The position numbers and the translations under genes are program-made. This document shows positions 1 to 9,392 of a stretch of DNA of 64,000 bases, piece after piece. Under the pieces are notes generated by a model. That model saw only the letters and a list, made by a program, of their open reading frames with translations. It was not told the DNA's origin and ran no database searches. This stretch comes from Amaurobius ferox (taxonomy: Eukaryota; Arthropoda; Arachnida; Araneae; Amaurobiidae), in contig OX578136.1 of assembly GCA_951213105.1 (NCBI GenBank), positions 75,447,230 through 75,511,229 of the forward strand, written 5' to 3'. Every line of letters begins with the position of its first letter. Positions within the stretch are counted from its first letter, which is position 1.

Positions 1-948
1 CACCAATTTGGCGACTTTTTTAAATGCTGCCAAATTAACGAAAATGTTGCCAAATTGATAAAAATGATGTTAAATCAATAAAAATTACGACTAATTGACG
101 AAAATTTAATATCTTGGAAAGAATATAAAAATCTACTATGAGAATAATCCATTTTTCATTCCGTAAAGTTTGGCAAAATTTTGGGAACAAATTTGTCTGA
201 ATATCTTCAGCTTGCTGACTTTTTAATTGTAGCCAAATTGACGAAAATGTCACCCAATTGATTAAAATTCGCCAAATTGATGAAACCGATGCTAAATCAA
301 TGAAATGACGATGGAAGTTTAATATCTTGGAAAGAACATAAGAGTAGACTATAAGAATAACCCATTTCTCTGTCCGTCCATCCGTAACGTTAGGTGAGAA
401 ATTTAGCGGGACGTCGCCAATTTTGCAACTATTTAAAATGTTGCCAAAGTGACAAAAATGTTGCCAAATTGATAAAATTGAAGCCAAATGGGAATTGATG
501 TTTCGCAAATTCTGATTTCCGTTCTATGACGGGCATGCCTTCTAGTATATAGGAAATGCTCTTCTCTCCGTTTATCTGTAACACTTGATGCATTTGGCGA
601 TATTTCGCCCCAGATTGACGAAAATATCATTAAAATTGCAAAAAGGACGCCAAATTAATGAAAAGGATGCTTAATTGAAGCATTAATTATTGAAATATTT
701 TAATATATGTACTATATTGCTTATTGAGGATGCTATCAATATTGATAATTGTTTATTTAAAGTTGTGCGAAATATAAGTCTATTGGGTACTTTGAAATAG
801 TTTTACATGTTGTCATCTGGAACATTGCCAAATGTACAATTCAATGTTATAAACACAGTATCGTGGATCTTATACATTATTGTTTGACTGTAAAAGGAGT
901 AAATTCATTTCATTATATAAGAAAAGTCATGTTCTGCCCACATCAGAC
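1..948 (+). mobile_element. H1-family hairpin element, cut by window start
   Basis: The internal part (repeated phrases about 'tttggcgac' and 'ttgccaaattgac') and the non-hairpin end (gtaaattcatt ... ctgcccacatcaga) match the H1 copies at 29794-30675 and 63034-63991. The hairpin end lies before the window. Open frames here are short and not conserved between copies, so no coding role is inferred. Confidence 0.75.
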
Positions 949-2221
949 ATTTTACTCCACCCATTATGGAAGAATTTAACCAAAATGCTAAATTTATGGA
1001 ATTGTCAGGTTTCAATTTGAGAATTTGAATCCAGCAAGCTTTAATATTGAGGAATTAAATGAATTCTAACTTTAGAAGGTGGCTTTGACATTGCCAGGGT
1101 TTTTTAACTGAGAAACATTAAACCTAGAATGTCACTCTCCATTTTTTGCTCAAACTTAGTCCACCAGAAAGCTGGCAGAGAGTACATAGACTCAGTAGGG
1201 TTGTTTATTGCTTATGCTGTGAAAGCAAAGATTTTCAGGACATGTGGTTTTAAAATGTCTTACCTGTTCCAGAATCTCAACCATAGTTTTAAAAACTGCC
1301 AAGATGGCTACGAAGTGTTTGAAGTGGGCTGAGGATAACTTAACATGTGATTGCAATCGACCACCTACTAGAAAGGCAAAGTGTGTGCATTGCTAAGTGG
1401 ACCACCAGATCAGCTTCCGACAATGTCCTAAGAACGCATAGAACAGAGAAAAGACATCAATGCAGCAAGCCACATATGCCTAACCATTACAAACTGGAAT
1501 TATTCCATAGAGGCAAAAACTAATGGGTTCAAACCTTCAGGTGTCCCCAGGTACAACGTCCCACAGAGATCAAAAGAAAAAACCCTCGCACCACCCAAAA
1601 TGGTGCCCTGACAGGTTAAAAAAATATGTCACCTAACCCACAGGATGATGATACTAAATCTAAGGTTACTAGACTAAGGCAATTTCATATTAGACAGAAA
1701 GCTGAACAGGGGAAGTAGGACATTCTATTAGAAAGAGGGAGGTAAGAGGTACGCGCGAGGAAGGTAAACCGTGCTACTGAGTGAAGTGCTAGGAAAAACA
1801 AATAAAAACACCGTAGAACAAACTAAAAATACCCAAACCGCGGCGGAGGAAACTCTAGATAAAATGCTAGTAGTAGAGGAAACTGAAGACGGAATTACTG
1901 AGAATTCAGAAGATCAATGAACGGGATCCTTTAGGTTGTCAAAGAATTCCCCAGAAAGTTCCATGTTAATGAAATAAAATAAATGGCGGCATAACTCTCC
2001 GCAGTGTTATAAGAAAAAGCTGACCCTATGTCGATGTGCTTTGAGGTAATCAAAATCATAGCTAAATTCTAAGAAAATTGCGAATCAATTACCTACCATG
2101 TACAGGTCTAACAAAGATGCCCGTGAAATATTATGTTGGAATGCAAACGGCATATCTCCTAGCGTAAAAGAACTTTGGTATTTTCTAAATGCAAACGATG
2201 TCGACACCCCACTTATTCAAG

Positions 2222-2339
2222 GCCAACGGCCGTACCGTGCTGAAAACACCGGTTCTCGTTAGATCACCGAAGTCAAGCAGCATCGGGCGCGGTTAGTACT
2301 TGGTGGGTGACCACCTCGGAACGCCGCGTGCTGTTGGCC
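2222..2339 (+). rRNA. 5S rRNA-derived SINE head (not a genuine 5S gene)
   Basis: About 118 nt that align end to end with animal 5S rRNA: the 5' end gccaacgg pairs with the 3' end gctgttggc (helix I), and the middle contains gatcaccgaagtcaagcag and ggttagtactt, the internal control region bound by TFIIIA/TFIIIC. It differs from the copy at 8592-8709 at several sites and lies inside a target-site-bounded SINE, so it is a retroposed derivative. Confidence 0.85.
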
Positions 2340-2609
2340 ATCTCGGGTGCGGTATCCCCGTGGTTTGCGCGCTAGATTTGCACGCTGCCACATATGCCGC
2401 CGTGTTCATGCGGAGTACGATCACGTTAAACATGTGGGTCCGTAAGTCCTTCCGAGAGGTTGGTGGTAGGGGAAGGAGGGTACGGTCCCTGTGGATGCCT
2501 CCCCCACTGGGTTCCGGTCTAAATTGGGTGGCACTTCCCGGCCGTCCATACAGTTACCTTACACCTTTCTGGTAGGTCGGACGGTCTGGGTCATCAACAT
2601 CAACATCAA
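2222..2609 (+). mobile_element. Composite 5S rRNA/tRNA SINE, copy 1
   Basis: A 388-bp retroposed unit: a complete 5S rRNA-like head (2222-2339), a short linker, a tRNA-like A-box region (about 2345-2380) lacking the B box, a body shared with all other SINEs in the window, and a tail of about three (ATCAAC) units. The target-site duplication is direct: ccccacttattca at 2207-2219 and 2610-2622, in LINE DNA. It therefore moved as one unit, with 5S as its true 5' end. Open frames across it recur in other copies only because the SINE sequence recurs. Confidence 0.9.
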
Positions 2610-3080
2610 CCCCACTTATTCAGGAAACTAAAATTAAAGAAAATAAATATCTAGATATTGCAAACAACAATTGTTACTAAAACTATAGCAATTCTAACGT
2701 GATTGTAGGGCGATCCAAAGAAGAACAGCGGTATATATAAATAGAAGTATTCCCTGCGATGTAATTAAAAACTTAAATCTGCAGTGTATGGAAAATATTA
2801 GTATTAAAATAAAAATTGAAGATCTTGACCCTTTAGTGATAACTCCTATATTCTCCTACCTATGTTAGGCATCTTAAAAACTATAATGCAAATGCAGTGC
2901 ATACTTTTCGAACACGATATTATGATGCAATAGGACTCTTAGTTTCTTTACAAAGGTACATCGTTATTTACAGAGGTAAGTGGAGTGCGAAAAACAGCGT
3001 ATTCACAATTTCAAGAATGTTGACGTATAAGAAATGTTGGTCTCTGATAATGGCATCTTTGGGAAATTAATTCTATTGTT

Positions 3081-3464
3081 TTCTACCGTACCGGTCTTTG
3101 GGATAATGCCAAATTTTGTAATTATTAGTAAAACTGTGGATTAGCATTCACCAATTGGAGAGTAAATTATTTCATGCATATATTACCATCTTGGAATTCT
3201 ACGATTTACCAGTCATCATTTTCTGAAAAATGTGCATACAAAACAATAGGGCATTATCCCAAAAACCGGTATGGTCTTGAATTTGGCGACTTTTCTGGTC
3301 CCCGATGTTGAGATAGTTGCCATAGTATCCAACCAACTCGCCAGGTTACCATGATTATGAAGAGTTAAAGAGTTACCAAGGTCTCAACATAGCACTCCTC
3401 TTATCGCCGATTTGGCGCGATAAAAATAAAAACTACCGTACAGGTAGGTCTCTGGGATTTAGCC
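3081..3464. repeat. Inverted repeat set at a local inversion beside zinc-finger gene A
   Basis: Three related motifs: taccgtaccgg..ttgggataatgcc at 3084-3110, its reverse complement at about 3250-3277, and a weaker direct copy at about 3434-3464. The 51 bp at 3111-3162 are the exact reverse complement of 27170-27220 in the paralogous duplication, while DNA on the far side (from about 3467) is collinear. This fits an inversion between terminal repeats of a small DNA element. Its superfamily is not recognised. Confidence 0.5.
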
Positions 3465-3912
3465 TAAAAGTTAATTTAAAAATTCTTATTGCTATACACA
3501 TTTTTTATACTAAAAATAAAAGAATTTTGGGACCAAATCACATTTTAACCACACAAGTCAGTAAAGAATTAATTGATTTCGCCCCTGAGAAAATATCTAT
3601 ACAATTGTTAAACATTAAAATAAAAGATAGTAGAAAACAAAAATTAGATTTTATTGATATTGGGAAGATAAACATCCTTAAATTGATCATTACAATTCAT
3701 ATTGGTGCTTGCAGACAATTTCTAAATATAACAGAATATGAAATTTCGTCAAAATTAAAATACGATTACATTCCACATTTCATAGTAAAAAATAAAATAA
3801 GAAACAATAAAGCTATGTTCCGAAACAGTACATTGTCGTCCAAATGGACTCATTCATCAGCTGGCAAGTTTTCGGCTTCTGTTTCTGGATCATTAATGTA
3901 AGAGGGATTTTT

Positions 3913-5448
3913 TTATGTAACTTTTTCCAATAAAGAAGCATTTACTTTCTTAGCATGTGATGCAATAGAAATATGTGTTTGATATGGTATAGTTCCTGTA
4001 AATTTCTTGTTACAAATTTCACACGACGATTGTTTAATTACTTGTGGAATATTAGATTTCAAGGAAAACTCGGCACGATTCATCAAAGAAAATTTGTTAA
4101 ATAAATGAGCATTTACTTTTTTAGTATGTGATGAACTCGAAAGATGAGAGTCATATGGTATGAGTCCAGAAAATTTTTTATTGCAAATCTCACAAGACAT
4201 CTGTTTATCCCTATCGGTAGTATCATTTCCCGTTTTTAATTCTGGGTGAATTATTACATCACCTTTGGCATACCTGAGCTTCAACTTTAAGTTAATGACA
4301 GTGACGTGTTTTTTGTGCACTTTACTAACCATATGTTGGTCATAAGGAATCGGTCCGGAAAATGCTTTATCGCATATCCAACATTTAAAAATTTCCACTT
4401 GAACTGCTGGATTTTCTGCAGGAATGACCTTAACCCCCTTGTTAAATAAATGAGCATTTACTTTTTTAGTGTGTGATGAACTCGAAAGATGAGAGTCATA
4501 TGGTATGAGTCCAGAAAATTTTTTATTGCAAATCTCACAAGACATCTGCTTATCCCTTCCGGTAATATCATTTTCCGTTTTTAATTCTGGGTGAATTATT
4601 ACATCACCTTTGGCATACCTGAGCTTCAGCTTTAAGTTAATGACAGTGACGCTTTTTCTGTGCACTTTACTAATCATATGTTGGTCATAAGGAATCGGTC
4701 CGGAAAATGCTTTATCGCATATCCAACATTTAAACATTTTCACATGAACTTCTGGATTTTCTGCAGGAATGAGCTTAACCCCCTTGTTAAATAAATGAGC
4801 ATTTGCTTTATTAGTATGTGATGAACTCGAAAGATGCGAATTATATGGTATGAGTCCAGAAAATTTTTTATTGCATATCTCACAAGACATCTGCTTATCC
4901 CTTTCAGTAGTATCATTTTCCGTTTTTAATTCTGGGTGAGTTATTGCATCACCTTTGGCATCTCTGAGCTTCAGCTTTAAGTTAATGACAGTGGCGTTTT
5001 TTCTGTGCACTTTACTAATCATATGTTTGTCATAAGGAATCGGTCCGGAAAATACTTTATCGCATATCCAACATTTAAACATTTCCACTTGAACTTTTGG
5101 ATTTTCTGCTGGAATGACCTTAACACGAATATTCTTTTTGTGACCTGTACTGTAAATATGATCCATGTAACACTGTGGTTCATTAAACAGTTTACCACAA
5201 ATTTTACATTCAGCATATTGAAGCATTTTCATTGAAGATTGACCGGAACTGTTTGAGGCAGTCCCAACCTTCATTTGACCATCTAGGGAATTTTCTGTAT
5301 GAGGACCATTCTGTTCACTATCTTCATTTTCGTAACTTGACTTCACTCTCTTAGCAACTTGATCAGTTTCAGATATATTACCTAATAGTTTGCGCTTAGG
5401 TGAAATGTATTCTTCATTTTCAGTTTCTGAAATCTTATCTGCAGTCAT
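3913..5448 (-). CDS. Zinc-finger protein A, eight U1/JAZ-like C2H2 fingers
   Basis: Intronless frame of 511 codons from the first in-frame ATG (5446-5448); a TAA lies in frame just upstream. Eight fingers fit C-x2-C-x12-H-x5-H, the spacing of U1-like/JAZ (ZNF346, ZNF385) fingers that bind double-stranded RNA or act in nuclear RNA binding. The first starts at residue 81 and is followed by alternating CWICDK..HMISKVH and CEICNKKF..HLSSSSH fingers. An acidic/basic N-terminus carries NLS-like SPKRK (16-20) and KRVK (33-36). A 345-bp two-finger module is repeated three times. The paralog at 27599-28501 has one module. Relative to it, a TCA-to-TAA change ends this protein about 20 residues early. 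The host function is unknown; RNA or DNA binding is an inference from the finger type. Confidence 0.75.
   Translation of the reverse strand: MTADKISETENEEYISPKRKLLGNISETDQVAKRVKSSYENEDSEQNGPHTENSLDGQMKVGTASNSSGQSSMKMLQYAECKICGKLFNEPQCYMDHIYSTGHKKNIRVKVIPAENPKVQVEMFKCWICDKVFSGPIPYDKHMISKVHRKNATVINLKLKLRDAKGDAITHPELKTENDTTERDKQMSCEICNKKFSGLIPYNSHLSSSSHTNKANAHLFNKGVKLIPAENPEVHVKMFKCWICDKAFSGPIPYDQHMISKVHRKSVTVINLKLKLRYAKGDVIIHPELKTENDITGRDKQMSCEICNKKFSGLIPYDSHLSSSSHTKKVNAHLFNKGVKVIPAENPAVQVEIFKCWICDKAFSGPIPYDQHMVSKVHKKHVTVINLKLKLRYAKGDVIIHPELKTGNDTTDRDKQMSCEICNKKFSGLIPYDSHLSSSSHTKKVNAHLFNKFSLMNRAEFSLKSNIPQVIKQSSCEICNKKFTGTIPYQTHISIASHAKKVNASLLEKVT
4090..5124 (-). repeat. Three tandem 345-bp two-finger modules inside zinc-finger gene A
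   Basis: Each 115-codon unit runs from a V-K-x-I-P-A-E-N-P motif through one CWICDK finger and one CEICNKKF finger. Unit boundaries are marked by the phrase taaccccctt at 4431-4440 and 4776-4785, exactly 345 bp apart. Units differ by few substitutions and no frame-breaking indels, so the expansion is recent or homogenised. Confidence 0.9.
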
Positions 5449-6026
5449 ATTTTCTTGAATAGTAACGCTTTTCAATGCGTTTTACACTTGAGCGTTATCG
5501 TATTCAAGAATTTAATAAAAGTTAAATAATATGAGATGTATACTGGATGATCAATGATTTGGAAACGGAAAATTGATAGAAATTAGAACTAATCGATCTA
5601 AATCCGAGCGCACTAGAGTTGAGTTGTTGCAAACCTGAATTGAAAATTGAGAAATTGTGATTTAACTGATCTATAGGTGACGCTGATGTTAGACAACAAA
5701 CAAAGGCCGCGTGCAAAATTCAGCATGAAAGCGTGAATAGATTGTTACCGTTTTCCAATGAATTTTCATCTTGATTATAGAAGATAGTTTCAATTATATT
5801 TTTAATAGTGTAATTTTCTTAATTATTAAAAGCTCGCCAAACAGTTGGACGTGGTATTTTGCTAACTGAGCTGTGTTGACCATCTTTTCCATTGACAATT
5901 CACATGACATATAGGTGACGCTGATGCTAGACAACAAACAAAAGGGGCTTAGCATAAGGACATGAATAGATTGTTACGGTAATGATTTTTCATCCTGAAT
6001 AGAGTAACTAATATCCAATTATTTTT
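5449..6026. other. 5' flank of zinc-finger gene A, shared with gene B
   Basis: About 550 bp upstream of the gene (minus sense) match 28502-28853 and then, after an H1 insertion there, 30676-30900. It may contain the promoter or an upstream non-coding exon, but no TATA box, splice site or other element can be assigned confidently. Confidence 0.6.
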
Positions 6027-6842
6027 ACTTTCCCTGCAATACATCGTAATGTATAGGGAAAGTATTGGAATCATGTCGAAAATCGCAACTCGAGTTTTCG
6101 ACGGATCTACACGTTTCGAGACCTCTAAAATACGAAAAAACTATTTTTAGCGTCTGTGTGTGTGTCTGTGTGTCTGTGTGTCTGTCTGTCTGTGTGTCTG
6201 TGTGTCTGTGTGTCTGTCTGTGTGTCTGTCTGTGTGTCTGTCTGTCTGTCTGTGCAGATTTTGTATCCACTCTAACTAAAAAACTAATTGACCGAATTTC
6301 ATAAAATTTGGTAGGTAAGTCACTTGTGCACGAATCTTGTGCTGATTAGTTTTTGGTATGATTCGGGTTAAAAGAACCCGCCTTTTTTGCGAAATGGCCC
6401 TCAAAAGCTTGTATCCACTCTAACTGAAAAACTAATGGACCGAATTTCACAAAATTTGACAGATAAGTCGCTTGTAGGCCACCCTGGTGCTGATTAGATT
6501 TTGGTACAATTCGAAAAAAAATAACCTGCCTTTTTTTGCAAAATGGCCCGCAAATATCATCAAAATCTAAACTTAAGAACTACGTATGCTCAAATATAGC
6601 CATTAAATGCTTGTTTAATACATAATTTTTAGCGGAGAAAAGAATAAGACCAACCCCATTACACTAGATCTAGCCGTTCTCGAGATATTTTAGTTTTTCG
6701 TATTTTTCCTACACCTTTTTTGAAAATAAGTCCAGTTTTCAAATGAGAACGAAAATTGAATTAAAAGTGAAATAAATTTAATTAAAATAAAGAGAACGTG
6801 GATATAAGTCTGCAGGGAAAGTCATGTGCTGCCCACATCAGA
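6027..6842 (-). mobile_element. H1-family hairpin element, complete, first of a tandem pair
   Basis: Plus-strand left end is the hairpin actttccctgcaatac...gggaaagt; the right end is agggaaagtcatgtgctgcc...catcaga. The stem sequence actttccc recurs about 20 nt inside the other end, giving an asymmetric terminal inverted repeat. A GT/GTCT microsatellite (6155-6252) sits just inside the hairpin end. With the next copy it interrupts zinc-finger flank A; the empty site in copy B (about 30895-30905) is an uninterrupted run of seven T. Strand follows Helentron convention with the hairpin as 3' end. Confidence 0.8.
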
Positions 6843-6847
6843 TTTTT

Positions 6848-7606
6848 ACTTTCCCTGCAATACATGGTAATGCATAGGGAAAGTTTTGGAATCATACCAA
6901 AAATCACAACTCGAGTTTTCGACGGATCTACACGTTTCGAGACCTCTAGAATACGAAAAAAACATTTTTAGCGTGACATCTGTGTGTGTGTCTGTGTGTC
7001 TGTCTGTCTGTCTGTGCAGATTTTGTATCCACTCTAACTAAAAAACCAATAGACCGAATTTCACAAAATTTGGTAGGTAAGTTACTTGTGGGCGAGTCTG
7101 GTGCTGATTAGTTTTGGGGACGATTCGGGATAAAAGAACCCCCCTTTTTTGCGAAATGGCCCGCAAAAGTTTGTATCCACTCTAGCTGAAAAACTAATGG
7201 AGCGAATTTCACAAAATTCGGTAGATGAGTCACTTATAGGTCACCCTGGTGCTGATTAGATTTTGGTACGATTCGGAAAAAAATAACCTGCCCTTTTTTG
7301 CAAAATGGCCCGCAAAAATTGTCAAAATCTGAACTAAAAAGCTACGTATGCTCAAATATATCCATTAAATACTTCTTTAATACGTAATTTTTAACGAAGA
7401 AAAGAATAAGACCAACGCCATTACACTAGGACTAGCCGTTCTCGAGATATATTAGTTTTTTTCGTATTTTCTCCACGCCACCTTTGAAAATAAGTCCAGT
7501 TATCAAATGAGAACGAAAATTGAATCAAAAGTGAATTAAATTTAATTAAAATAAAGAGAACGTGGATATAAGTCTGCAGGGAAAGTCATGTGCTGCCCAC
7601 ATCAGA
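6848..7606 (-). mobile_element. H1-family hairpin element, complete, second of a tandem pair
   Basis: Starts with the same hairpin only five T residues after the first copy and ends in the same catcaga terminus at 7606, followed by seven T and then the host flank. A shorter GT/GTCT array is at 6980-7016. Both copies point the same way, as expected for head-to-tail rolling-circle products or two insertions into the same T run. Confidence 0.8.
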
Positions 7607-8573
7607 TTTTTTTATATTAGTGTCAGACTACTGCAGCCTTCTAACATTCTAAAATATGCAAATTGGCTGACTCTATGGAAGCGGCGAATTAGGCATACCA
7701 AATATAATACAATTACATTTGTTCAAGAATGCGAATATAAACTCATATATGTACATATAAATGTAAGAAAAATTATAAAATTAACATAAAATAATCGGCT
7801 CATAATATCAATTCAGGGATTTTAAGAATTCATGTTGACCATATCTAGTCATTACTCATAGAAATATGAAATTTAGTATGTTGTCATGTTTTGCGGTATA
7901 TTTTAGTTTCATTCATATGGATGAACTAGTTTTGGGGAATAACTCGAGAATAGCAGCAGCTATAACGTCCAAATTCAGTAAGTAGTTTCTTTTTATTGTA
8001 TATGTTATTTTTGTGATGTTTTTTTCTGTTCAACCATGTTTGTATATCCGTTTTCTTGTAGATGCCTTTGAAATGTTTTCTTGTAGGTGCTTTTAGAATG
8101 TACATTATGATAAGGAGAATTGTCAATTGCAGGACACTTTTCTTGATGGGCTTTCATTCCAGTTGACGAAATACTTGAAAAAGCTTGTTTCTCAGATTGA
8201 ATTGTGGGGAATGATGGGAATACAACTATGTTGGGTAAATAAATACAGAATATCAAATCACAGATCAAAACTAAACTGATTAATAGAATAGACGATCTAA
8301 GATTTGGCGTAGCTGTAAAAGAATAAAAATTTATCCAAATCTGCCGCTATTAATAAGGCGAAAATAAATTTAGATTATTTATTTTTTTTTTAATTTAAAA
8401 TATATTTGTATCCTGTCGGGTATGCATTTAGGGTGAAATTTTCTGAAAATTTCAAATCCGTTTAAATTTTGGTTCTATCTTTAATAGTTTTAAAAATAGA
8501 AAGTTTGACTGCAAAAAAATAAATAAATTATTACTTTTGCATAAACGATTGCGGTTCCCTGCATAGGTTTTCC
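7607..8573. other. Intergenic; first part shared with 30905-31260
   Basis: 7607-7945 matches the flank of duplication B and has no convincing coding sequence. From about 7945 to 8270 there is an unmatched stretch with an 87-codon minus-strand frame (8005-8268) showing a hydrophobic N-terminus and some Cys/His residues but no recognisable domain. 8270-8573 is AT-rich with nothing identifiable. Confidence 0.5.
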
Positions 8574-8591
8574 ACACGACGATTTCTCGCA

Positions 8592-8709
8592 GCCAACGGC
8601 ACTACCGTGCTGAAAATACCGGTTCTCGTTAGATCACCGAAGTCAAGCAGCATCGGGCGCGGTTAGTACTTGGGTGAGTGACCACCTGGGAACACCGCGT
8701 GCTGTTGGC
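8592..8709 (+). rRNA. 5S rRNA-derived SINE head (not a genuine 5S gene)
   Basis: Full-length 5S-like sequence with paired ends (gccaacggc / gctgttggc) and the internal control region agtcaagcagcatcggg ... ggttagtacttgggtgagtg. By eye it is closer to functional arthropod 5S than copy 1. No terminator T-run follows; transcription would read into the tRNA-like part and SINE body. Confidence 0.85.
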
Positions 8710-8980
8710 ACATTTTGGACGCGGTAGCCCGGTGGTTTGCGCGCTGGATTTGCACGCTGCCGCAACTACCGCCGTGTTCATGCGGAGTACGATCACGCTA
8801 AACATGTGGGTCCGTAAGTCCTTCCGAGAGGTTGGTGGTAGGGGAAGGAGAGTACTGTCCGTGTGGATGCCTCCCCCACTGGCTTCCGGTCTAAATTGGG
8901 TGGCACTTCCCGGCCGTCTAAACGGTTACCTTACACCTTTCTGGTAAGTCGGACAGTCTGGGTCTCAACAACAACAACAA
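8592..8980 (+). mobile_element. Composite 5S rRNA/tRNA SINE, copy 2
   Basis: Same layout as 2222-2609: 5S head (8592-8709), linker, A-box segment tagcccggtgg without B box, shared SINE body and a (CAA)n tail. The target-site duplication acacgacgatttctcg (about 16 bp) is seen at 8574-8589 and 8980-8995. Two independent insertions with the same 5' end show that the 5S portion is a fixed part of the element. Confidence 0.92.
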
Positions 8981-9392
8981 CACGACGATTTCTCGTTAAG
9001 ATCAAGCCAACTAGTTTTGCCATGTACGGGGGGGGGAGGGGGATACAAATATTTCACTCTTACCACTATATGAAAAAACATTTAAATTTTACCATAAATT
9101 TGTTTATTTAATCTTTCCATTTGTTTTGTAGTTGAAATATTAAATAATTCTGGCTGAATTTTTTTTATTAACTCTTGTGATGCTTTATTTCTTTTGGCGG
9201 AAGAATAAATTTCGTACCTTCTACTCCACTACAGTTAAGTACATGTAGATCGTCAAGTATAGATCTGTGCTAACCGTCTAAACTGTCAAAGCCAAATATG
9301 TATGATAATGCCACATTAGGAGTTTTAGACTATATAAAATTGTAAAACAAATATTTTGAAATCCCTATAGTTATCAGTGATGTAAAGTAAAA

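Larger units (their letters stand above)
1250..2880 (+). pseudogene. Jockey-like LINE relic (ORF1 zinc knuckle and ORF2 endonuclease start)
   Basis: A decayed non-LTR retrotransposon. Around 1300-1440 the translation shows a zinc-knuckle-like stretch (CDCNRPPT, KCVHC, FRQCPKN) expected at the end of ORF1. From about 2110 a second frame begins with an apurinic-type endonuclease start (WNANGIS, LNANDVDT, LIQET) and resumes at about 2740-2870 (AVYINRSIPCDVIKNL). Many stops and shifts are present. The endonuclease part is split at 2221/2610 by a 5S/tRNA SINE flanked by a duplicated target site. A second, cleaner copy of the endonuclease start lies at 23658-23940. Reverse transcriptase is missing. 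The clade (Jockey) is inferred from endonuclease motifs. Confidence 0.65.

Noticed and set aside
2222..2339. Genuine 5S rRNA gene
   Set aside because: No terminator T-run after the 3' end, substitutions in conserved loops, and target-site duplications place it inside a SINE. The same holds for 8592-8709.
2300..2575. Open frame recurring at 8678-8947 and 61493-61744 with a common peptide (ITLNMWVRKSFREVGG)
   Set aside because: It is the translated SINE body; recurrence follows from repeat copying, frames start at different points and the minus-oriented copy lacks it.
3527..3901. 124-codon plus-strand frame beside gene A
   Set aside because: The paralogous DNA near 27300-27600 has stops and indels in this frame.
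6025..6304. Thr/Asp/Gln- and Cys/Val-rich frames, also at 28805-29223 and 63006-63281
   Set aside because: Translations of GT/GTCT microsatellites inside H1.
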